Assembly (NCBI GenBank): GCA_029721435.1
Contig: CM056577.1
Span: 120,648,219-120,712,218, forward strand
DNA length: 64,000 nt
Reading direction: 5' to 3'
DNA from: Gymnothorax reevesii
Lineage: Eukaryota; Chordata; Actinopteri; Anguilliformes; Muraenidae
Below, in pieces: positions 60,322-64,000 of the stretch. The notes below the pieces were generated by a model that was not told the origin of the DNA, made no database searches, and saw only the letters and a list, made by a program, of their open reading frames with translations. Each line of letters begins with the position of its first letter. Position 1 is the stretch's first letter. The position numbers and the translations under genes were made by a program.

Positions 60322-61003
60322 GAGCGTAATAATGGCCAGAGAGCAAAGGAAAATGATAGAACACAGAAGACAAGCAGCGACAGAAAAAAAGAGACAAAAA
60401 GGCAAAATGTTACGAAAAACCAAAAACCACGGCGTGTATGACATGTATGACATGTCTGATTAATGCCTCAAACGAATGGACATAAATAAGCACACACACA
60501 TGGGCACACGCGAACACACACACGTACTACAGCACAGGCACACTCACTAAAAACAGTGCCAGTCTAAACCAGTCACATTGAAAATGAACACCCACACACA
60601 GCTCTCCTGCAGTTTTTTCTAGTGTGTAATTATTTTTCACTGAACAGCGCCCTGACTGTAGCAGGCAGCACCTCAGTACCCATCTACAGCTACATTAATA
60701 TCAGAGGCATGTAGGCAGGGGTTTACAAAACTATAGCGCATAATTACACATGAGGAAGGAACAAGGTCCATCTCTCAGCACTGTGATGTTACATGGCCTT
60801 CCCGCTTCCCACCCCAGCCCCTCCCACTTTTCCCCTTTCTGAGCCAATGAGAGTAGAGAGGCAGGCTCACCCTGCGATGTTATTGGTGGAGACGCTCTTG
60901 GAGAGGGAGAGGCTGGAGCGGCCGCGGCGGGAGCCCAGCAGGGACTGACGCAAACTCTCGGAGGGGTAGATGGCGGAGCTGGGCCTCTCTTTCAGCATGG
61001 GGT
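41231..61003 (-). CDS. arhgef2: Rho guanine nucleotide exchange factor 2 (GEF-H1/Lfc), 18 coding exons, 5' end missing
   Basis: ARHGEF2 family proteins load GTP onto RhoA. They are held inactive on microtubules and tight junctions and act in actin contractility. The 18 exons join in consistent phase into 842 codons plus stop (2,531 nt). In order they give a Ser/Arg-rich regulatory segment (residues 1-80, [28 protein letters not shown]), a DH domain (about 125-325, [33 protein letters not shown]), a PH domain (about 345-460, [51 protein letters not shown]), the [16 protein letters not shown] stretch typical of this paralogue, a coiled coil (about 685-735, [15 protein letters not shown]) and an acidic tail ending [15 protein letters not shown]. 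The human protein has a C1 zinc finger of roughly 115 residues ahead of this part. No such exon is seen in the last 3 kb, so the model is 5'-partial. ARHGEF18 and AKAP13 fit less well because they lack this C-terminus. No poly(A) site was assigned. Confidence 0.95.
41281..42409 (-). other. arhgef2 last intron: purine tracts and a SINE tail
   Basis: GA-rich runs at 41,281-41,357 and 41,605-41,700. A fish SINE/L2 tail lies at 41,820-41,945 (CCCCAGCATGCAATGGGTC, ACACCCTGGGCAGTTTGACA). Confidence 0.6.
42410..42656 (-). CDS. arhgef2: arhgef2 exon 17: Pro-rich then acidic tail
   Basis: 247 nt: [40 protein letters not shown], then [20 protein letters not shown] and SPRSDSPR. Acceptor CAAAAG. The donor chosen is a non-consensus GTTTGA, because it gives phase 1 and joins to the exon encoding LQDIPEE as [11 protein letters not shown], like SPRD....QDIPEE in mammals. 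Without this splice the frame runs on to a stop at 42333-42335, adding 24 different residues. Confidence 0.88.
42978..43331 (-). CDS. arhgef2: arhgef2 exon 16: C-terminal coiled coil
   Basis: 354 nt, 118 codons: [76 protein letters not shown], ending ASGE. KLCR..SRD and [14 protein letters not shown] match GEF-H1. The heptad-rich part is a predicted coiled coil. Acceptor CTTTCAG, donor GTGAGT. Confidence 0.95.
43332..45150 (-). other. arhgef2 intron 15, no further exon seen
   Basis: Includes a MITE-like stretch at about 44,845-44,955 where TTAGTTTTACGCAACAG and AAGTTTACGCAACAGG flank AGACCAGTCT repeats. Confidence 0.5.
45151..45201 (-). CDS. arhgef2: arhgef2 exon 15 (51-nt)
   Basis: 51 nt: [17 protein letters not shown], matching the QRLVNLYGLLHGLQ block of the family. 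Acceptor TTTCAG, donor GTGAGC, phase 0 on both sides. Confidence 0.9.
45318..45605 (+). repeat. dispersed repeat in arhgef2 intron 14
   Basis: CTCTGCCGAGGAGGTTTATGTTTTCGG...AAAACTAATGGCCGGATTTTGATGAAATTTTCAGG...CCCCTGGCGGCGGAGGTT is a dispersed animal repeat by pattern. Related fragments are at 25,297 and 25,459. Confidence 0.55.
45687..45728 (-). CDS. arhgef2: arhgef2 exon 14 (42-nt microexon-like)
   Basis: 42 nt: [21 protein letters not shown] is identical to a motif of mammalian GEF-H1. Acceptor CTCCTGCAG, donor GTATGT, phase 0 on both sides. Confidence 0.88.
46250..46299 (-). CDS. arhgef2: arhgef2 exon 13 (short)
   Basis: 50 nt reading [17 protein letters not shown], including the split first codon. 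Acceptor CTGTACAG, donor GTAAGG. It corresponds to the NGE..FNGS region of the mammalian protein. The phase fits both neighbours. Confidence 0.8.
46967..47065 (-). CDS. arhgef2: arhgef2 exon 12
   Basis: 99 nt: [20 protein letters not shown] then [13 protein letters not shown]. Acceptor CCCCCTAG, donor GTGAGT, phases compatible with exons 11 and 13. The protein segment is poorly conserved. The assignment rests on position, splice sites and frame. Confidence 0.82.
47630..47818 (-). CDS. arhgef2: arhgef2 exon 11
   Basis: 189 nt: [60 protein letters not shown]. The QQKDR.VLELL.E.V.LF block and the LFR...GERLL.DAI block match GEF-H1 downstream of the PH domain. Acceptor CTCACAG, donor GTACGG. Confidence 0.92.
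48003..48400 (-). mobile_element. tRNA-derived SINE-like element
   Basis: On the minus strand from 48,397: an A-box-like TTGCTCACTTGGTTAAAGCA and a B box GGTTCGAGCCCC (about 48,326-48,337) spaced as in a tRNA. The acceptor stem does not pair, so this is a SINE head rather than a functional tRNA. An A/T run lies at the far (left) end. Confidence 0.6.
48446..48512. repeat. L2/SINE-type tail
   Basis: CCTGTCCTGGGTGTGCC...GCCCAGTGCATGCTGGGATAGGCTGCGCC matches the common fish tail pattern. Confidence 0.55.
49160..49420 (+). repeat. dispersed repeat with GC-rich hairpin head
   Basis: CCCGCCGCGCGAATGAGCGAAGCGGCGGG forms a short hairpin. It is followed by (CGTA)n and GATATCTCAAGAACGAATTGACGGATTTC, and ends CCTGGCGGGGGACTAAGACA. 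Confidence 0.6.
49941..50386. repeat. 40-bp minisatellite, 11 units
   Basis: CATTGAGGATTGTGATTGGA/TGATCTGGTGCACCGTGTAT units begin at 49941, 49981, 50021, 50061, 50101, 50141, 50181, 50221, 50261 and 50301 (exact 40-bp register) and 50343 (2-bp shift). Units differ by substitutions. The array ends at the arhgef2 exon 10 donor. Confidence 0.97.
50389..50456 (-). CDS. arhgef2: arhgef2 exon 10
   Basis: 68 nt reading [20 protein letters not shown] then LK. This stretch directly follows the PH domain in GEF-H1. Acceptor CTTGCAG, donor GTAATG. A 40-bp minisatellite starts within a few bases of the donor. Confidence 0.94.
50533..50592. repeat. (GT)n microsatellite beside exon 9 donor
   Basis: Interrupted GT repeat on the plus strand. 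In the transcript it is a CA-rich run beginning about 12 nt downstream of the exon 9 donor. Confidence 0.9.
50604..50776 (-). CDS. arhgef2: arhgef2 exon 9: PH domain
   Basis: 173 nt: [57 protein letters not shown]. Acceptor CTCTCCAG. The donor GTTGGG is weak and is followed in the transcript by CA-rich dinucleotide repeats (plus strand about 50,533-50,592). IANQE.GMFLIS distinguishes ARHGEF2 from its paralogues. Confidence 0.95.
51142..52844. mobile_element. non-autonomous DNA element (hAT-like) split by a Tc1 insertion
   Basis: Inverted ends CATAGACCGTATAAAA (51142-51157) and TTTTATACAGTCTATG (52828-52843) are flanked by direct TGCATAA (51135-51141, 52845-52851). The interior left arm (51,160-51,266) and right arm (52,588-52,830) are separated by a truncated Tc1 copy. 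It lies in arhgef2 intron 8. Confidence 0.75.
51268..52585 (-). pseudogene. truncated Tc1-like transposon and transposase in arhgef2 intron
   Basis: Same family as 7,290-8,834. The intact end (CAACCCCAATTCCGAAAT, next to TA at 52586) lies right. The other end is missing. The frame 51,193-51,645 keeps [13 protein letters not shown] and [20 protein letters not shown], with QDN and the third-position E present. Other parts (51,768-51,965) are frameshifted, so it is inactive. Confidence 0.88.
52979..53055 (-). CDS. arhgef2: arhgef2 exon 8: PH domain
   Basis: 77 nt: [20 protein letters not shown] followed by IFPST. The acceptor GTGTAG is preceded by (UG)n rather than a pyrimidine tract. Donor GTGAGT. 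It joins exon 7 through a split Asp codon. Confidence 0.95.
53058..53083. repeat. (CA)n beside exon 8 acceptor
   Basis: CA run on plus, i.e. (UG)n immediately upstream of the exon 8 acceptor TAG in the transcript. Confidence 0.9.
53090..54572 (-). other. arhgef2 intron 7, no feature recognised
   Basis: AT-rich. Recurrent CTGACGC/GATGC-AG motifs at 53,230-54,000 suggest a diverged repeat, but no unit could be defined. Confidence 0.35.
54573..54821 (-). CDS. arhgef2: arhgef2 exon 7: end of DH and start of PH
   Basis: 249 nt: [40 protein letters not shown], then [20 protein letters not shown]. This is the C-terminal DH helix followed by the first PH strands (LLWKT). It is very GC-rich compared with its flanks. 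Acceptor CCTCCAG, donor GTGAGG. Confidence 0.94.
54960..55335. mobile_element. MITE-like repeat with AATACCGATACC units
   Basis: AAATGCACCGATCTGACC at the left and CCGATACCTGATATCGATAT...GCCTCTC at the right look like inverted ends of a fish hAT MITE. A 12-bp ATACCAATACCG repeat lies at 55,000-55,045. Confidence 0.5.
55441..55558 (-). CDS. arhgef2: arhgef2 exon 6: DH domain core helix
   Basis: 118 nt encoding [20 protein letters not shown] and [30 protein letters not shown] is the conserved catalytic helix of Dbl-family exchange factors that contacts Rho. Acceptor CCGACAG, donor GTGAGA. Confidence 0.95.
55559..57389 (-). other. arhgef2 intron 5, CT-rich tracts only
   Basis: Contains pyrimidine-rich stretches at 56,215-56,330 and 56,880-57,050. 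No extra exon. Confidence 0.4.
57390..57515 (-). CDS. arhgef2: arhgef2 exon 5: DH domain
   Basis: 126 nt, 42 full codons, [20 protein letters not shown] then [20 protein letters not shown]. Acceptor CCTTCAG, donor GTAAGA. The [15 protein letters not shown] block is characteristic of the GEF-H1 DH domain. Confidence 0.95.
57714..57770 (-). other. exon-4-like 57-nt cassette, copy C
   Basis: Third duplicate, reading [19 protein letters not shown], in frame, with CTACAG before it and GTATAC after it. It lies nearest to exon 5. Confidence 0.6.
57861..57917 (-). other. exon-4-like 57-nt cassette, copy B
   Basis: Second duplicate, reading [19 protein letters not shown] (one Leu to Gln change relative to copy A). 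It has the same CTACAG acceptor-like end and GTATAC donor and keeps the frame. It is flanked on both sides by (CA)n on the plus strand. Confidence 0.6.
58002..58058 (-). other. exon-4-like 57-nt cassette, copy A
   Basis: Near-identical copy of the last 57 nt of exon 4, reading [19 protein letters not shown]. It is bounded by a possible acceptor (GAATCTACAG, no pyrimidine tract) and the same GTATAC donor. It would splice phase 0 to phase 0, so inclusion would add 19 residues to the DH domain without a frameshift. No evidence of use in transcripts is available. Confidence 0.6.
58125..58375 (-). CDS. arhgef2: arhgef2 exon 4: first half of DH domain
   Basis: 251 nt encoding the start of the DH domain: [16 protein letters not shown], then [20 protein letters not shown], then [14 protein letters not shown]. 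Acceptor CCCTCAG, donor GTATAC, ending in phase 0. Its last 57 nt and donor are repeated three more times downstream (57,714-58,058). Confidence 0.95.
59085..59345 (-). repeat. decayed array of exon 3 end plus donor
   Basis: Plus-strand units of the form GGGGYGGGRCTTAY..TAAATGAMATCCTGTCTCTTGAT recur at about 59,095, 59,138, 59,230, 59,265 and 59,330 (the last is the true exon 3/donor junction). The copies are diverged and several keep a GTAAGC-like donor. Confidence 0.65.
59340..59483 (-). CDS. arhgef2: arhgef2 exon 3: linker into the DH domain
   Basis: 144 nt reading [31 protein letters not shown] and [11 protein letters not shown]. Acceptor CTCACAG, donor GTAAGC. DSWSxAVDSS and KRQDVIYEL match the region just before the DH domain of ARHGEF2. 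Degenerate copies of its last bases plus the donor occur further downstream in the intron (about 59,090-59,300). Confidence 0.93.
59946..60055 (-). CDS. arhgef2: arhgef2 exon 2
   Basis: 110 nt encoding [20 protein letters not shown] then [16 protein letters not shown]. Acceptor TTTGTAG is preceded in the transcript by a long (UG)n run rather than a normal pyrimidine tract. Donor is GTGAGT. It joins exon 1 through a split Gly codon. The [12 protein letters not shown] motif is diagnostic of GEF-H1. Confidence 0.94.
60061..60320. repeat. (CA)n-rich compound microsatellite beside exon 2 acceptor
   Basis: CA runs at 60,061-60,097 and 60,285-60,320 with CACATGCA-type sequence between. In the transcript it is (UG)n directly before the exon 2 acceptor. 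Open frames across it are artefacts. Confidence 0.95.
60871..61003 (-). CDS. arhgef2: arhgef2 exon 1 of window: N-terminal Ser-rich regulatory segment
   Basis: 133 nt between acceptor CCCCCTGCAG (right edge) and donor GTGAGC (left edge). It starts with two bases completing a codon, so at least one coding exon lies upstream. It reads [20 protein letters not shown] and [20 protein letters not shown]. This matches the segment after the C1 domain of GEF-H1, which carries regulatory phosphosites in mammals. An internal ATG at 60996-60998 could start a short isoform, but nothing shows that it does. Confidence 0.93.
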
Positions 61004-61019
61004 CTGCAGGGGGGAAGTG

Positions 61020-61330
61020 GTCATCAACCGGGAAGGCGGAGTCAAAGGGGAGGAGACGAAATGAGGAGGCGGAGTCAAGCGAGAGGGAGGAGTCAAAACA
61101 GGGCAGTAGAATAAAACAGGAGGTCAACGTTGTGAGAGTGAAGTAGAAAGGCATTGTCAGCAAGGGGAAAGGTTACGAAAGGTGGAGGAGTCGAAATAGG
61201 GAGGCGGAGTAAAACAAGGGGTGGGTTCAGAAAAGGGGAGGGGTCGATAAGGGGGTTAGATAAAGGGAGGAGTCAAAATGGGCAAGTGGAGATCGAGAGG
61301 AGAGGGGTCAAGGTGGGAATGAAAAATCAT
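61020..61330 (+). repeat. GGAGTCAAA-type degenerate tandem repeat upstream of exon 1
   Basis: GGCGGAGTCAAA, GGAGGAGTCAAAA, GGAGGAGTCGAAA and GGAGGGGTC recur every roughly 17-40 bp for 300 bp. Purine-rich on plus, pyrimidine-rich in the transcript, next to the exon 1 acceptor. Confidence 0.7.
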
Positions 61331-62380
61331 TTCATGGCAGGAGTCAGGAGTGCCGGGAGTTTGGGGGAGGGAGTTATGTGTGGAATGCAGGAACAGACAG
61401 AGACATATTATGAAATTAACAGACAGTAAGTACTGGAGAAAATAAGAGCTGACCTGGACACACAAAAAAAAAATTGATGCGCACAACCCAAAAAAAAAAA
61501 AAAAAAAGAACTATGGTCTATATTGAAAAGCCCACAGGCTAAAGACAAATCTTCCTTGACCTGGTCATTTTTAACGCACTCCCAATAATGTACGGATGCA
61601 CAGATTCCTCAATAAGCATCATCCACTTGCTCAGTCATTAGACAGCCAAACTACCACCCTACTCCCGGAGGCTAAATTTAGGAAAGAGAAACTAACTCAT
61701 TTCAGGCTCAATTCAAGACACGCAGAGTTCACATTGTGGCTAAATGGAAAGCCCGGTTTTTTTTTGCAGAGCGCCACTTTGGGGGAACCCCTCACCCCCA
61801 CACAGAGCAGGAAGAAAGGCATTTTTTAGCAGCAGAGGCTAAATTAAACAACTGGAGCAGAATAACGGAGTCGGCACATTCAATAGCAGAATATTGCGGC
61901 GGATATGGCGACTGACTGAGAAAGACTAGCCTCAGGACGACTGCCCGACGACCTTGTTCTTGCGTCTCCTAGCGCACCGGGCTTTTGCGCAGAAGCGCTG
62001 ATTCTGTCCTATTGTTCTGCCCGCATTCGCTGTGTAGGCATTCTGTGGCCCTCATAAATGGGAAGAAGAGATTTGGGGGGAGGGGTGGTCCGACATCTCT
62101 GGAATAGCGAAGCACAGCTCAGCATTTCATCACGACCAAAAGGGCTCTCCTAAGGCGGATGTAAATCACGGTTTCGACATTGGAAAAACATTCAGGGGTT
62201 TCGTCCTGAGTTAAGGGTTGTGCCTCATGATGTCAAGATAACCACTTTAGAGGGAATTTTCTGCCACAGACAGCGGACTGAGTTCTTGTGGTCACACGCC
62301 ACAGATAATTCAGATCGAAAGGGAAAAAAAGAAGACAAGGAGGACAACTGCACTCAAGCTTGTTACAACAAAAATGGAGG
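61331..62380 (-). other. no recognisable exon upstream of arhgef2 exon 1
   Basis: Poly(A) runs at 61,461-61,507. A moderately CpG-containing stretch at 61,870-62,010 might be regulatory. No C1-domain exon was found. Confidence 0.35.
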
Positions 62381-62399
62381 ATCAATGAACATACTTTTG

Positions 62400-62930
62400 G
62401 AACAGACAGGATAACTAAACTTGCTTTTGTTAAGAGACATGAAGAATTTACTCAGACAAAGGAAGACTGAACTTATTCCTGCTAAAGAGAGATAACTGGC
62501 CACATTTTTGTCCGTTAAAACAGACAAAACTGAACTCTCTCCCATAAAAAGAGAGAGAGGATAACTGAACTCTCTCCCATTAAAACAAAGGATAAATTAA
62601 CTCTCTCCAATCAAAACACAAAGATGACTGAACTCACTCTTGTTAGATCAGACAGAAGATGACTGAACTCGATGTTAAAAGAGAGGATAACATAATTTAC
62701 TCTTAATAAAACAGAGGATAACTGAACTCTCACATTAAAACAGATGACCGGACTCTCTCTTGTTAAAACAGACAGGTGACTGAACTCACTCTTGTTAAAA
62801 CAGGAGAACCTAAGTCGCTTTTAATAAAACATCCAGAGGATAACTTAACTCTCCCAATAAAACAGACAGATGACAGAACTCGCTCGAGTTGACAGACAGA
62901 TAACTGAACTCACTCTTTCGAGAAGAGATG
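62400..62930 (+). repeat. minisatellite, period roughly 38 bp, about 13 diverged units
   Basis: Consensus GATAACTGAACTCTCTCTTG/TTAAAACAGA recurs with variable spacing. Each unit keeps TGAACTC and AAACAGA. Confidence 0.85.
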
Positions 62931-64000
62931 GCCTTGTTCGTGCTGAGGCGTAATTTCAGCTGTGCTAAATTTGCACTCTTATTATTCCTCAGCCGGACAT
63001 GATTCGTATTTGTGTAAAGTATGTTTACTTGCTATAATACCTACAGATATAGCTCAGATAGTTTTAAAACCCTACCATTTCTAATATTCATGATTTGAAA
63101 AAAAAGAAAAAAAAAAATCTGACCCTAAAATTTCAGCATGTCAGTGTGACATAGAAATCATCGTGCTCATCAATGTAGCCCTGAGTATTATTTTTGTATG
63201 TAAATAAAACAGAAATATACCAAACATTCCTGTGTTCATTCATTCTTTTATGCTTTTTGAATTTTTGGGAAAAAAAAAAAACAACATTTTTTTTAGAATG
63301 ATCAGGGCCTTGAAAATTCCGTCAAACAGTTCCATAAACAAACCATCGAATTTGAAGATAACGGCATTCAGTGATTTGTCCCTGGTTATTTCCTTAAAAG
63401 AATTTATATACAGCATGAGTAAAATGCAGAAGTTTTACACCCAAATTCTTTTGAATAATATGATAAAATTAATATTTAAAATATGCTGGCGGGATTCCGT
63501 CAATCCGTCATGTTGGTGTTAGTGATGTACGGAAGCCCATCGAATAGATGAATTCAAATTTACCGCCACGAAAACCATCCCGAATCGCCATTGACCAGTG
63601 CGCTTGCTGATGTAATATCGATGTTAGATGTTGAAACCAAGATGACGGCGCACATTTGGTCAACAAAATTTGGTCAACAAAATCATGTCCATAAGGGTAT
63701 CATGTCCGTGCTAATATGCTATTGTCAGTGATGATTGGGTTCTCCAATAATCGTAGCACCCGTTTGCGTAGTTTACAATACCTTGTTTGATTCAAATATA
63801 AAGTAAAAAGCTCTTTATTTCGCATCATCTGCTCTTCAGGTATCGTCATGCGGGTTGACGGAACACGGGGCATGATGTTTGACCGCATTCCACAACAGTG
63901 CAAGGACATTTCTTGACATTTTACGTTTGCCAAGTGTAATGTCCGTGTCATTACTTAGGCATTTGTGATTTTTGTGGAAAATATGATAATTTAAGAAGCA
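62931..64000. other. no recognisable gene
   Basis: AT-rich with poly(A) runs. A minus-strand 83-codon frame at 63,700-63,951 (MTIPEEQMMRNKELFTLYLN) is unrecognised and not called. Confidence 0.3.

Noticed and set aside
59873..60463. 196- and 171-codon frames around arhgef2 exon 2
   Set aside because: Only the 110-nt exon is real; the rest is (CA)n read through.
41231..61003. Identification as ARHGEF18, AKAP13 or ARHGEF28
   Set aside because: [34 protein letters not shown] and the QDIPEE end are specific to ARHGEF2.
63700..63951. 83-codon minus-strand frame as an upstream arhgef2 exon
   Set aside because: No C1-domain Cys/His pattern, no matching phase or donor to exon 1.

Overview
The window is vertebrate nuclear DNA, almost certainly from a ray-finned (teleost-type) fish. 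It has very long (CA/TG)n microsatellites, many decayed Tc1/mariner, hAT and TTAA-type transposons, SINE/L2 tails of the kind common in fish, and one intron-rich gene whose exons are short and bounded by GT..AG splice sites. Nothing bacterial (operons, Shine-Dalgarno sites, CRISPR) is present.

Right part (about 41.2-61.0 kb, minus strand): one real protein-coding gene, arhgef2 (GEF-H1/Lfc, a microtubule-associated RhoA guanine-nucleotide exchange factor). I placed 18 coding exons from homology and splice signals. All junction phases agree and give an uninterrupted 842-codon frame plus stop. The exons cover the Ser-rich regulatory segment, the DH domain, the PH domain, the C-terminal coiled coil and the acidic tail that ends in LQDIPEE. 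The N-terminal C1 zinc-finger exons were not found and probably lie beyond the right edge.

The gene's introns are rich in satellite-like repeats that sit on splice sites. Three extra copies of the 3' end of exon 4, each with its own donor and a possible acceptor, form in-frame 57-nt cassettes separated by (CA)n. A decayed array of the same type follows exon 3. An 11-unit, 40-bp minisatellite abuts the donor of exon 10. Dinucleotide repeats touch the acceptors of exons 2 and 8 and the donors of exons 4 and 9.

Left part (1-41 kb): no exon of a known host gene could be recognised. It holds CpG-rich segments (about 3.5-4.9, 9.5-9.75 and 10.95-11.3 kb) that look promoter-like but have no attached gene I can name, large pyrimidine tracts, microsatellites and layers of mobile elements. 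These include a full-length but dead Tc1-like element (7.29-8.83 kb), a TTAA-flanked 3.2-kb element with another element nested inside it (18.3-21.6 kb), a Tc1 relic (28.3-29.1 kb), a Tc1 transposase with an altered catalytic residue (33.65-34.57 kb), a hAT transposase C-terminus (35.2-35.7 kb), and a Tc1-like relic inserted in another repeat (38.3-39.7 kb).

Right edge (61-64 kb): repeat-rich upstream intron or flank of arhgef2, with a roughly 38-bp minisatellite at 62.4-62.9 kb and no recognisable exon.
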